36,354 nt of DNA, taken from the NCBI RefSeq assembly GCF_009193355.1, contig NZ_WBVT01000032.1:1-36354 (forward strand), written 5' to 3'. Every line of letters begins with the position of its first letter. The first letter of the stretch is position 1. Both the position numbers and the translations under genes were made by a program. The notes below the pieces were generated by a model. The model searched no databases and was not told the DNA's origin. It was given only the letters and a program-made list of their open reading frames with translations. The DNA comes from Bifidobacterium leontopitheci. Its GTDB lineage: Bacteria; Actinomycetota; Actinomycetes; Actinomycetales; Bifidobacteriaceae. Below are positions 15,650 to 23,811 of this stretch, one piece after another.

Positions 15650-18415
15650 CTACTGCACCAGATAGAACACGTTGCTGTCGAGCGGCGGCACGTTCATGTG
15701 GTATATGGTCATCTTGAGGAACGGCTTGGAGCTGTCCGGCTTGGCCTCGCCCTCAGCCTGCGCGTAGCTCGACGCCGCCAGCCCCTCCAGCTTGTCGGAG
15801 CTGACGCCGGCCGGCACATAGATGAAGTCGGCCGGTTTGCTGATCTGCGCCTCCGAATAGCTGGCCCCGTCACCGTAGCAGGCCTTGAAGCCCTTGTTGC
15901 CGCCGCACTGGTAGTCGGTTTCCGGTCCCATGAGCTCGATGCCGACGTCACTGGGCACGTCCCACCAGCCGTCGCCGGTCTTGGCGTCGTTCTTCACCGC
16001 GTGCAACGTGGTCGATTTCGGGTCGCCCGGGCTCAGGCTCAGACCCAGCTCGCTCGCCGTCGTCTTGCCGGACTTGTCGATCGTGACGCATATCGAGCCG
16101 TCCTTCAGGCAGTATTTGCCGGCGATCGGCGAGAAGTCGCCCTTGTCGAGCGCCGAGTGGATATCGGCAAGCGACATGTCCTTCGCCGACTTGGCCGACG
16201 TCTTACCGGACGACTTACCGGACGACTTACCAGACGTCTTACCAGACGCATCGTCAGACTTGCCGGAACCGTTGTCGCCGGCCGTCGTGACGTTCGCATC
16301 CTCCAGCTCGTCCCAGTCAAGGTCGACCGACTCGACCATGTAGTACACGGTGCTGTCGCTGGGAGCCGGCTTCATCTTGACGGCGTCGCTGTTCTTGCTG
16401 TTGTAGCCGCCATACGGCATGAACGGGTTCGTTGACTTGGCCGTCATCTCGGCGGTGGTCTTGTCGTACAGCTTCGGATCGCGGTAGATGAGGAACGGCC
16501 GCGTCGTGTCGACCGCCTTCTGCTTCTTGGCCGCGGCGAGCGCGTCCGCGTCGAAATAGCCGTCGCTGGTCAGCTCGTCCAGTTTCGCGCCGACCGGCAC
16601 GACCAGATAGAAGTCCTGCATGTGGTACGTGGCGCCGGAGATATGGCTGTAGTCGCCGTTGGCGACCATCCGGCCGCCGTTGCACACGCTGCCGCCGGCC
16701 GTGTTCGAATCCTCCTGGCTGGTGCCGCACCAGTAGTTGGTGAGGCTGGAGTGCGGGAACAGCTCGAACGCGCCCGTGTCGCCGGTCAGCAGATATTCGG
16801 CCTTCGGGCTCGAGCAGTACGGCGACTGGATGGAATCGCACGAGGCGAGCGTCTCGTATTCGTCGTACTTGGTGCCGTCGCGCCCCTCAAGATACTTGAT
16901 GTACGAGCCGTAGTCGCCGCCGTCGCCGCTGTCCTTGAACGTGATGCAGTCGCCGGCGTTGTTGCACCATTGGCCGGCCGCCACGCCGGAGACGCCCATC
17001 AGGTTGTCGCCGCCGGTCTCAGGCGAGTCATGGACCGTGTACGCGTCCTTCACGCCGCTCGCGTCGATGCCGTAATACAGCGTGATCGAGTCGCCTTCGG
17101 ACAGCGTCGAGCCGGGCGCCGGGTCGGAGCCGGCGATCTTGCCGACGTTCTTCTTCGACGAGAACCGCGGCATGAGCGTCACGTCGTAGCCCTGCTTTTC
17201 AAGCTTGGACTTGACCGTATCGGCGTCCTGGCCCACGATGTCAACGCCGATCGCGTCATCGTTCTTCTCGGCGACGCCGATGTAGATGCCCTTGTCCTTC
17301 TCCTTGGAGGCGACCGGCTGGCCGTCCGCCGGGTACGTGGCGACGACGCTGCCGACCGGCTTCTTCTTCGTGTCGGAGACGGGCACCGCCTTGTAATGCA
17401 CCGGCACGCCCATCGACTTGAACGTGGACACGACCTTCGCGGCCTTCTTGCCGACCGTGCCCGACGGCACGCCGGGGCCCGCCGACTCCTGTACGGTGAC
17501 GGATGTGCCGCTCTTGATGCGGTCGCCCGGCTGGTGGCCCACGTAGCCGAGGAACGAGCCCTTCTTCTTGCCGGAGAATACGGTCTTGCGGCTGGTCTTC
17601 ACGTTCTTCGACTTCAGCGTGGCGATCACGTCATCGGCGGTCGCGGTGTCGGAGCCGCCCGAGACCTCCTGCGCGGTCGGCAGCGGCGTGCCGCCCCACA
17701 GGCCGGCGCGGTACGTGAGGAACGCGGCCGTCGCGCCACCGCCGACAATCACCAGCGCGCTCACGATGATGGCGATGAGCTTGCCGAGCGAGAACTTGGC
17801 GGCGGTTGTTGCGGCGGCGGCGACTGTGCCGGACGCGATGCCGGACGCGGACGCGGCTGACGGCTGTGCCGCGGCCGCAACCGGCTGTGCAGGTGCCGAC
17901 GCACCGGGGGCGGCCGGCTGCTGCGGCGACGAGGGAGGGAGCGGCTGGGCGGCGCCGGACGTCGGCATCGCAGCCGGCTGCTGCGGCGCGGCAGCGGCCG
18001 GCTGCGGGGGCATCTGTACGGACGGTTGGGACTGAGCTGCGGCCGAGGCGATGGGCTGTTGCGGCTGGGCGGAAGCGGGTGCGGCAGGCATCGCGCCTCC
18101 GGCAGTCGGCTGCGTGACTGGCTGCGCGGGGACAGCCGGCGCGGCTCCGCCGGCAGCCTGCTGCGCAAGCCCTGGCTGCGGCATCTGGGTAAACGGCTGA
18201 GCCGGCTGCACGGGAGCTGCCGGGGCTGCGCCGGCGTGCCCCGGAGCCGGAGGCAGCGGTACGGACGACATCGTCGGCATGGCCGGCTGGGCGGTTTGCG
18301 CGGGGACGGCCGCGGCTTGCTGTGCGGCCGCACCAGCGACGACCAGCGGCTGCCCGCAGGATGCGCAGGCCGGAACGCCCGACGCGTTCATTGCGCCGCA
18401 ATGGCTGCATTTCAT
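15650..18415 (-). CDS. Large zinc-ribbon, PASTA-containing single-pass membrane protein
   Basis: 921 residues. Order: CSHC...CASC zinc ribbon (3-20), a Pro/Ala/Gln-rich linker (about 30-205), one membrane helix (213-234), about three PASTA-like repeats (250-450) that often bind peptidoglycan or muropeptides, then two Cys-containing outer domains. These two appear related: one near 475-735 opens GQWCNNAGDCITF and ends STVYYMVE; the other, from about 780 to the end, opens GKYCLKDGSICVTI and ends SNVFYLVQ. A Ser/Gly/Lys/Thr repeat (KTSGKSSGKSSGKTS) joins them. There is no kinase domain, unlike the usual PASTA proteins. Start 18415 is supported by AGGAGAAG; ATG 18436 is less likely. Probable role: envelope sensing or wall attachment (inference). 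Confidence 0.85.
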   Translation of the reverse strand: MKCSHCGAMNASGVPACASCGQPLVVAGAAAQQAAAVPAQTAQPAMPTMSSVPLPPAPGHAGAAPAAPVQPAQPFTQMPQPGLAQQAAGGAAPAVPAQPVTQPTAGGAMPAAPASAQPQQPIASAAAQSQPSVQMPPQPAAAAPQQPAAMPTSGAAQPLPPSSPQQPAAPGASAPAQPVAAAAQPSAASASGIASGTVAAAATTAAKFSLGKLIAIIVSALVIVGGGATAAFLTYRAGLWGGTPLPTAQEVSGGSDTATADDVIATLKSKNVKTSRKTVFSGKKKGSFLGYVGHQPGDRIKSGTSVTVQESAGPGVPSGTVGKKAAKVVSTFKSMGVPVHYKAVPVSDTKKKPVGSVVATYPADGQPVASKEKDKGIYIGVAEKNDDAIGVDIVGQDADTVKSKLEKQGYDVTLMPRFSSKKNVGKIAGSDPAPGSTLSEGDSITLYYGIDASGVKDAYTVHDSPETGGDNLMGVSGVAAGQWCNNAGDCITFKDSGDGGDYGSYIKYLEGRDGTKYDEYETLASCDSIQSPYCSSPKAEYLLTGDTGAFELFPHSSLTNYWCGTSQEDSNTAGGSVCNGGRMVANGDYSHISGATYHMQDFYLVVPVGAKLDELTSDGYFDADALAAAKKQKAVDTTRPFLIYRDPKLYDKTTAEMTAKSTNPFMPYGGYNSKNSDAVKMKPAPSDSTVYYMVESVDLDWDELEDANVTTAGDNGSGKSDDASGKTSGKSSGKSSGKTSAKSAKDMSLADIHSALDKGDFSPIAGKYCLKDGSICVTIDKSGKTTASELGLSLSPGDPKSTTLHAVKNDAKTGDGWWDVPSDVGIELMGPETDYQCGGNKGFKACYGDGASYSEAQISKPADFIYVPAGVSSDKLEGLAASSYAQAEGEAKPDSSKPFLKMTIYHMNVPPLDSNVFYLVQ

Positions 18416-18488
18416 GAGTCTTCTCCTCTGCATCATGATTGCAATACGGCTTCATTCTATGCCTGAAACAGTGCTTGCCAGGTATCGT

Positions 18489-18589
18489 CGTCACTGTGCT
18501 CGCCCTTGCACAGTGACGCGCACCAGCAAACCCTTGCAAATACTGGGGTTTCAGCGGCGCGTCACTATGCAAGGGCGAGCAGAGTGACG
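18489..18589. repeat. Inverted-repeat element with arms of about 31 bp
   Basis: The left arm (CGTCACTGTGCTCGCCCTTG onward, 18489-18519) is repeated inverted at about 18559-18589 with two or three mismatches. Each arm is itself palindromic (GTCACTGTGC/GCACAGTGAC). The 100-bp unit could fold as a cruciform. The surrounding gap 18416-19141 holds no convincing gene, only this element, a terminator-like hairpin and a hairpin array. Confidence 0.75.
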
Positions 18590-18788
18590 TAATACCGCTG
18601 CGTTGCGGCCTCACTTCGCAATCACACCCACGCAACTGCCGGAAAACATCCAAGAAGCTCCCAGCTAACGTCCCAGAACCGTCAAGACGCGTGCGGTTAT
18701 ATAGATATTGCCGGCGAACGGAAGCGCATACCGAAGCCGCCGACGAAACGCATAACTGAAACCCTCTTTCTTCTTCTCCTTTCTCCGC

Positions 18789-18818
18789 GAAAAGCCCGGC
18801 CCCATCGCCGGGCTTTTC
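18789..18818. terminator. Two-way terminator-like hairpin
   Basis: GAAAAGCCCGG and CCGGGCTTTTC pair perfectly, giving a GC stem with four T on both strands. No gene close by clearly needs it, so it may belong to an unseen small transcript or be a relic. Confidence 0.6.
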
Positions 18819-18835
18819 ACGTTGCGGGCAACCGC

Positions 18836-19022
18836 GCGTCTTGTTGCCACAACTCGTCCAAAAGGCAGTTTCGGTCGAGTTGTGGCAACAAGACGCCGCC
18901 AACGGCATCGAAAAACGGACGATTTCTTGCCACAGGTCGTCCAGATGGCCTATTTGGACGAGTTGTGGCAAATCGGCTTGCCACAAGTGTGCAAATCAGA
19001 CCTTTTGGACGAGTTGTGGCAA
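18836..19022. repeat. Three tandem hairpins, TTGCCACAACTCGTCC family
   Basis: Copy 1 (18836-18896) has perfect 21-bp arms, beginning GCGTCTTGTTGCCACAACTC. Copies 2 (about 18925-18971) and 3 (about 18977-19022) carry degenerate left arms (TTGCCACAGGTCGTCC, TTGCCACAAGTGTGC) but an intact right arm TTTGGACGAGTTGTGGCAA. They lie downstream of the DUF5701 gene. Confidence 0.85.
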
Positions 19023-19141
19023 CGCCGGCAGGACATGTCGGAGTCGGAATCGCGATGAGGCTCCGGCCGCTACCTCGCATCGAACGTACTTGGCTGTCAC
19101 CATCACCATCAAGGTCCGCATGACGCTGACAGCCGCGCGGC

Positions 19142-19762
19142 TCAGTGGAACAGGCTGACGCCGCGACGGGCCATGCAGTAGGCGTTGCCGAGCCACGTGT
19201 GCCGCGAGTTCGGCCACACCGCGCCGAGCCGGGGCACGTTCTGGCTCATCCAGATGCTGGGCACACGGCCGTCCGCGCTGCGCGAGCCGAGCAGGTTGAA
19301 GCCGTTCTTGACCTCCAGCCAGTCGGGATGCTGAGTGGCGATGGCGAGACCCTCCTCAAGCGTGAGCGGGGTGCGATCGTCGGAGTCGATGAGCTTGCGC
19401 GCCACGTCGGGCTCACGGTTGATGTAGCAGGTGCCGGTATGTGGTTCGACGACCAGGTAGAACGGGCCTTCGGGCGGCTCGAAGCCGTCCTGCGGCAGGA
19501 AGCTGGCGATGTCGCGCGGGGGCATCGTGGTGAATCCGGCCATGCGGTTGATGCTGGTACGGGCGATCAGCGATTCCGGCGACACGAGTTCGCGCGTGGG
19601 GATCAGCAGGATATTGGAGCCGAGGTCGCTGTGCTCCAGCGCGCTGATGAGCGGCCGGGCGAGCGCGCGGAACGCAGCCGCGCTCATGTCCGCCACGTCC
19701 GGGTATCCCAACGCGACGATGCGGTCAAGCTGTTTTTGGGCTTCCTGCGATGCAATCGACAT
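19142..19762 (-). CDS. DUF5701 family protein
   Basis: 206 residues, soluble, no signal peptide. The layout agrees with what I recall of the actinobacterial DUF5701 family: an N-terminal helical part (EAQKQLDRIVALGYPDVADM), ILLIPTRELVSPESLIART, then GPFYLVVEPHTGTCYINREP and the C-terminal WMSQNVPRLGAVWPNSRHTW. Function is unknown. GGCTGGAAAC precedes ATG 19762. It is divergent from the lipoprotein gene at 19971, and the shared gap carries several palindromes that could control both. Confidence 0.75.
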   Translation of the reverse strand: MSIASQEAQKQLDRIVALGYPDVADMSAAAFRALARPLISALEHSDLGSNILLIPTRELVSPESLIARTSINRMAGFTTMPPRDIASFLPQDGFEPPEGPFYLVVEPHTGTCYINREPDVARKLIDSDDRTPLTLEEGLAIATQHPDWLEVKNGFNLLGSRSADGRVPSIWMSQNVPRLGAVWPNSRHTWLGNAYCMARRGVSLFH

Positions 19763-19808
19763 GTTTCCAGCCTACCGCGACCGGTGTGCACGCGCTCGGT
19801 TTCCGATG

Positions 19809-19938
19809 ATGCACATTGTGCATCTTGCGGCAGAATCGTGAAGCATATGTAAACGAACCGGCTGGATTGTGCACCTTAAGGCACACAATCCATGCCCCGC
19901 TGTCCTCTAAAATGCACACTGTGTATCTTAGAGATACA
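19809..19938. promoter_or_regulatory. Divergent control region with four palindromes
   Basis: Between the DUF5701 and lipoprotein genes lie ATGCACA-T-TGTGCAT (19809-19823, perfect), GGATTGTG...CACAATCC (19864-19891, enclosing CCTTAAGG), ATGCACACTGTGTAT (19912-19926, near-perfect) and TGTATCT-TAG-AGATACA (19922-19938). The first and third, each followed by CTT, look like two sites for the same dimeric repressor. The fourth overlaps the third and ends about 30 bases before the lipoprotein ATG. Confidence 0.6.
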
Positions 19939-19970
19939 AGCCACAACCACATCGGCGACAAGGAAGTCCT

Positions 19971-20717
19971 ATGGAAAAGCAAATGCTGTCAGCATTCAGC
20001 ATCGCGATGACGTGCATCGCGCTGCTGTCCGGGTGCTCGAGCCAACAAAGCGGGGAAAGCGCCACTTCCAACGCTTCCACGCAGAGCATGATCAGCGCAA
20101 GGGAACAGGCGGCACGTCGGTTCGTCAGTTGTCTGACTGACCAGGGTATCACTGCGCGGACCGAAGACAGCAGCGACACCTACGTAATCGCCGGCAAACA
20201 GTACTCCCCCAAGGACCTGGTGTCGGTGCGTATGCTCGATGCCACCGGGTCCCCTGTCAACGGAGACAACGACTCCGTCACCTCCGCGTTGTACCCGGAC
20301 ATCGACAGCATCAGCAGCGACGACAACGGCCAGACATGGGTCGCATTCAAGGATTCCTCCCAGATGAAAGGCACACCGTATGCCTCCAAACAGCAGGCAT
20401 ACGCGGATTGCGAAGCCAAGAACCCCGACTTCGAGCAGCCGCTGACCGGCACGTTCGGACATCAGGAATGGCCGGAGGAGTCCATACGCGCGTCTCTCGA
20501 ATTCGCGAAATCCTGCCGAGCCAAAGGATTCGACTGGCTGCCGGACCCACCGAAGGACACTCCCGGCATCACGATCCCCGACGGGGTGTCGGACGAGCAG
20601 TTCCTCAGGTTCCTCAAGGAATGCCCAGTGGACGACCTGCCCATCGAATCCCAGATGATGACCTACAAGAACCCGCACTACGGCGACCTGATCAACCAGT
20701 ACCAGTCGCAGCAGTAG
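19971..20717 (+). CDS. Lipoprotein of a locally triplicated family (copy C)
   Basis: 248 residues. Signal peptide with lipobox LLSGC (Cys22) predicts a lipid-anchored outer-surface protein. The mature part aligns with the products of 20796-21629 and 22115-22948: RRFVSCLTDQGI, DTYVIAGKQYSPK, VRMLDATGSP, FKDSSQMKGTPYA, AYADCEAKNPDFEQ, SCRAKGFDW, IPDGVSDEQFLRFLKECP. Four Cys positions are shared by all three. It is the most diverged copy and has no secreted-protein partner beside it. AAGGAAG precedes the ATG. Family not recognised. It is convergent with copy B and separated from it by a hairpin. Confidence 0.8.
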   Translation: MEKQMLSAFSIAMTCIALLSGCSSQQSGESATSNASTQSMISAREQAARRFVSCLTDQGITARTEDSSDTYVIAGKQYSPKDLVSVRMLDATGSPVNGDNDSVTSALYPDIDSISSDDNGQTWVAFKDSSQMKGTPYASKQQAYADCEAKNPDFEQPLTGTFGHQEWPEESIRASLEFAKSCRAKGFDWLPDPPKDTPGITIPDGVSDEQFLRFLKECPVDDLPIESQMMTYKNPHYGDLINQYQSQQ

Positions 20718-20732
20718 TCAGGCCCGATAATC

Positions 20733-20770
20733 GAATGGCCTATCCGCAAGACGATGCGGATAGGCCATTC
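20733..20770. terminator. Two-way hairpin between convergent lipoprotein genes
   Basis: GAATGGCCTATCCGC and GCGGATAGGCCATTC are perfect 15-bp arms with an 8-base loop, lying midway between the stops at 20717 and 20796. T-runs are lacking on both sides, but the position argues for termination in both directions. Confidence 0.75.
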
Positions 20771-20795
20771 GCATAAGCCGGAGCGGTTGCAGAAA

Positions 20796-21629
20796 TCACT
20801 GATGCTCCAGCTCGTATTGGCGGAGGATTTCGCTGTAGTTGTTGCCACGATCGGCATACAGCATTTCGGCTGACCACGGCGGCAAATCAGCGGTCGGGCA
20901 TTCCTTCAGCCATCGGCGAAGCTCCTCGTCCGAGATTCCATTGGGGATTTGGATACCCGGCCCCTCACCCGGTTTATCACCTTCGCCGCGCACCGGGTCC
21001 TTGACCCACGAGAACCCCTTCGCCCGGCAATCACGCGCATACTCCAACGACGCCTGCCACGCCTCCTCGGGATACTCAGTCACGCCAATGGCATCCAAGT
21101 CAGCTTGCTCGAACTCGGGATTCTTCCGCTCGCATGCCTGGTACGCCGCCTGCTTGCCCGCATACGGCGTACCCATCAGCTGCGTTGAATCCCTGAAAAA
21201 CACCCACACCCTGCCGTCCTCGCCTATGGGAGTCATATTGGAATCGGAGTAAAGACTGTTCGCCACCTGCTCGGCAACGGCATCGTCAGACCATGACATC
21301 GGGGTGCCGGCACTATCCAGCATGCGTACGACCACGGCCGTCTTCGGCGCATACTGTCGACCGGATACGATGTACACATCATTGTCATCGTAAATGTTGG
21401 TCTCGATGCCGGATTCCGTCAAACACGCGGCGAATTGCTTCGCCCGCGTCTCCGCCGCCTCAATCGCGCTGCGCCGTTCAGGCGTATCCTTCGAGACAAC
21501 GGCATTTTGCGACAACTGCGAACTCTCACTATCAGTAGAAGCCGACGTCGAGCATCCGGCAAAGCCAATAAGGCATACACCGGTTACGATCGCAAGGCAC
21601 GCCTGCGTCAACCATCGATGCTGGTTCAT
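20796..21629 (-). CDS. Lipoprotein of the triplicated family (copy B)
   Basis: 277 residues from ATG 21629, with GGAG eight bases upstream; the frame is open much further but has no signal peptide there. Lipobox GFAGC (Cys26). The mature part shares long runs with copy A, for example KNPEFEQADLDAIGV, ARDCRAKGFSWVKDPVRG and ILRQYELEHQ. At DNA level the stretch near 20975-21190 matches 22290-22500 closely, indicating recent duplication or gene conversion, while the part after the signal peptide and residues near 105-125 differ. It is last in a four-gene minus-strand series, 53 bases after a small secreted-protein gene. Function unknown. Confidence 0.82.
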   Translation of the reverse strand: MNQHRWLTQACLAIVTGVCLIGFAGCSTSASTDSESSQLSQNAVVSKDTPERRSAIEAAETRAKQFAACLTESGIETNIYDDNDVYIVSGRQYAPKTAVVVRMLDSAGTPMSWSDDAVAEQVANSLYSDSNMTPIGEDGRVWVFFRDSTQLMGTPYAGKQAAYQACERKNPEFEQADLDAIGVTEYPEEAWQASLEYARDCRAKGFSWVKDPVRGEGDKPGEGPGIQIPNGISDEELRRWLKECPTADLPPWSAEMLYADRGNNYSEILRQYELEHQ

Positions 21630-21682
21630 GGTTAAGCTCCTTACCGGCTGCCAAATAACCGAATGAATGCATTCCGACGGCA

Positions 21683-22066
21683 TCAGCGCCGATCTACAGT
21701 TTTCCCAACAACCGTACGATTGATGTAAATAACATGGTACGGGGCAGCAATTCCCGAATAAATGAGTTGCCCGCCAAGGAGATACGTGACACGTCCCTGT
21801 CGATTCCCGGATGAATAGGAACCGCGTCCAGGCCAGTTTCCGTACGGATACTCTCTCGCCAAGGCAAACTGCAAATCTCCCAGCGCATTGAAGCCAACCC
21901 AACATCCTGCACGATCGTCGGTGCAGCCGCGAGTGGGAGCGATGGTCACGGAGGCGGGAGACACGCCCGGCGGAGCGGTCGCCATGGCCGAAGGAACAGC
22001 GAAAGAGGAGACACACACGACGGCGAGGAAAGTCGTCGCCAGGGTCTTGATGTGCTTGACGTTCAT
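21683..22066 (-). CDS. Small secreted protein (copy 1)
   Basis: 127 residues. A Sec signal peptide (MNVKHIKT then a hydrophobic core) ends in the cleavage site PSAMA/TAPPG after residue 29; there is no lipobox. The mature protein of about 98 residues has CTDDRAGCW, two Cys that could form a disulfide, then an aromatic/Gly-rich part (GRGSYSSGNRQGRVTY) and a basic end KTVDRR, suggesting a small beta-rich extracellular protein. AAGAAAGG precedes ATG 22066; ATG upstream at 22105 would spoil the signal peptide. It lies between lipoprotein genes A and B. Family not recognised. Bacteriocin, inhibitor or signal are possible roles, none shown. Confidence 0.78.
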   Translation of the reverse strand: MNVKHIKTLATTFLAVVCVSSFAVPSAMATAPPGVSPASVTIAPTRGCTDDRAGCWVGFNALGDLQFALAREYPYGNWPGRGSYSSGNRQGRVTYLLGGQLIYSGIAAPYHVIYINRTVVGKTVDRR

Positions 22067-22114
22067 GATGCGAAACCTTTCTTGGCAGTGGCTATGAACA
22101 AACAACCACAGCGA

Positions 22115-22948
22115 TCATTCCTGATGCTCCAGCTCGTATTGACGGAGGATTTCGTCATAATTGTTGCCTCGACTGGAGTAGATCATTGTTGCAGACAAAT
22201 GCGGTAGTCCGTCCACCGGGCACTCTTCCAGCCAACGAAGGAATTCCTCATCCGAAATGCCGTTTGGAATAAAGACGCCCGGTCCCTCGCCCGGTTTATC
22301 GCCGTTGCCGCGTACCGGATCCTTGACCCACGAGAACCCTTTCGCCCGGCAATCACGCGCATATTCCAGCGACGCCTGCCACGCCTCCTCAGGATACTCA
22401 ATCACGCCCATGGCATCCAAGTCAGCCTGCTCGAATTCAGGATTCTTCCGCTCGCACGCCTGATACGCCGCCTGCCTGCCAGCATACGGCGTACCCATCA
22501 TATGCGTCGAATCCTTAAAATAAATCCACGCGTCACCGCCATCGCCAATATGCGTGTAATGCAAATCAGGGTATAAGCCACTTGCCTCGCCGGCATACGC
22601 CGGATTGCCGGCAGCATCCAGCATCCGCACAATCACCAGCGTCTTCGGTTTGTACTGCTGGCCGGAAACGACATAGGTATCGTTGTCCTCTGCAACATCA
22701 GCTTCGATGCCGGACTCCACCAGACACGCGACGAACTGCTTCGCCCGAGCCTCCGCCGCCTCAATCGCGCTGCGCCGCTCAGGCGTATCCTTCGAAACGA
22801 ACTGGACATCATTCTGCTGCTCCGCATTCGTCTCACCCGACATCATCGAACAAGCCGACAGACCGGCAACACTACCCAGCAGCAGCAACATCATGCCAAC
22901 AACCACACGCATTCTACGGACAACAACGGAATCGATCTTCACTCGCAT
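22115..22948 (-). CDS. Lipoprotein of the triplicated family (copy A)
   Basis: 277 residues. The signal peptide has a basic N-terminus, a long hydrophobic core and lipobox GLSAC (Cys33). Mature landmarks: ERRSAIEAAEARAKQFVACL, DNDTYVVSGQQYKPK, VRMLDAAGNP, FKDSTHMMGTPYAGRQAAY, CRAKGFSWVKDPVRG, IPNGISDEEFLRWLEECP. The four Cys after the lipobox match copies B and C and may form two disulfides. GAAAGTGG is a moderate ribosome binding site for ATG 22948; ATG 22912 is the alternative. It follows secreted-protein copy 2 by 79 bases and precedes copy 1 by 48 bases, so it is probably co-transcribed with both. Confidence 0.82.
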   Translation of the reverse strand: MRVKIDSVVVRRMRVVVGMMLLLLGSVAGLSACSMMSGETNAEQQNDVQFVSKDTPERRSAIEAAEARAKQFVACLVESGIEADVAEDNDTYVVSGQQYKPKTLVIVRMLDAAGNPAYAGEASGLYPDLHYTHIGDGGDAWIYFKDSTHMMGTPYAGRQAAYQACERKNPEFEQADLDAMGVIEYPEEAWQASLEYARDCRAKGFSWVKDPVRGNGDKPGEGPGVFIPNGISDEEFLRWLEECPVDGLPHLSATMIYSSRGNNYDEILRQYELEHQE

Positions 22949-23027
22949 AACGGCCCACTTTCTTTAACCGTATGGGCGACAGCCATGACGCTACCGCCCA
23001 TACGAGATGCAGGAGGTCGAGCATCGG

Positions 23028-23411
23028 TCAACGACGCTCGACCATCTTTCCGGTCACTGTGCCTTCCGGAGGCTTGATGACGTCGTATGCGCCCACCGGG
23101 CCTCGCTCGTAGGAGCGCCCGTTGAAAACATATCCGACACGCCCCCAACGGTTACCCGAGGTATACCAGCCGCGCGCGGCCCACGTACCCGAATAGATGT
23201 CGCCCGCCGAGAACTGCATGTCGCCTTGAGCCGTATGCCCATACCAGCATCCTGCGTTATCGTCGGTGCAGCCGCGAGTGGGAGCGATGGTCACGGAGGC
23301 GGGAGACACGCCCGGCGGAGCGGTCGCCATGGCCGAAGGAACAGTGAAAGAGGAGATACACACGACGGCGAGGAGAGTCGTCGTCAGGGTCTTGATGCGC
23401 TTGACGTTCAT
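23028..23411 (-). CDS. Small secreted protein (copy 2)
   Basis: 127 residues, the same length as copy 1. Signal peptide and first mature residues are nearly identical (PSAMA/TAPPGVSPASVTIAPTRGC), then CTDDNAGCWYGH, GDMQFSAGD, RGWYTSGNRWGRVGYV and a C-terminal KMVERR. The two CTDD...GCW Cys are kept. Beyond that motif the mature parts share a pattern (GD-QF, RG-Y-SGNR-GRV-Y, basic end) but many residues differ. First gene of the minus-strand series, divergent from the efflux operon. GACGAAAG lies before ATG 23411. No family recognised; the lactococcin 972 pattern does not fit. Confidence 0.78.
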   Translation of the reverse strand: MNVKRIKTLTTTLLAVVCISSFTVPSAMATAPPGVSPASVTIAPTRGCTDDNAGCWYGHTAQGDMQFSAGDIYSGTWAARGWYTSGNRWGRVGYVFNGRSYERGPVGAYDVIKPPEGTVTGKMVERR

Positions 23412-23811
23412 GATGAGATGCTTTCGTCGTTGAAGTTGCGGATGAAAGAACTGAGGGAATGACGACTAGACGAATCTAGGATAGGCGGCCGGCCTTATCA
23501 GCGATGCTTCCGACCTTTGAAGCATGGTCTCATCATACGGCATCACGCCATCAACGGCTTCACATCATCAACACATCCACACCGCTTCTGCACAGCAGCT
23601 TAATGTTCGCTGAACAATCTCACAATACGCAACATGGCACCGGTCACATCGCACATCAGCCCACCACCGAGTGTGCGGTTCCGTGCGATCCGGCACACGA
23701 TCGGCACGTCGCACGCACCATCCGACGCAACAACCCTGCCCGACCCTCACCTTCCACTCGTATACTGGTCAGTACGAGAAACGCAACGGCAGCCAAGGAA
23801 GGAAGCCGATC
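23412..23811. promoter_or_regulatory. Divergent control region of the secreted-protein and efflux operons
   Basis: No gene is visible in these 400 bases, which are A+T-richer than their surroundings. Inverted repeats: ATGCTTC...GAAGCAT (23504-23525), TGTTC-GCT-GAACA (near 23602-23614), and CTCGTA...TACGAG (23757-23778), whose inner part is TACTG-GT-CAGTA. The last contains TATACT, a possible -10 box about 45 bases before the adaptor ATG, so a repressor bound there would block the efflux promoter. The assignment of promoters is inference. Confidence 0.5.

Noticed and set aside
21683..23411. Lactococcin 972-type bacteriocin
   Set aside because: The size and secretion fit, but the characteristic aromatic/His pattern of that family is absent and these proteins have a CTDD...GCW motif instead.
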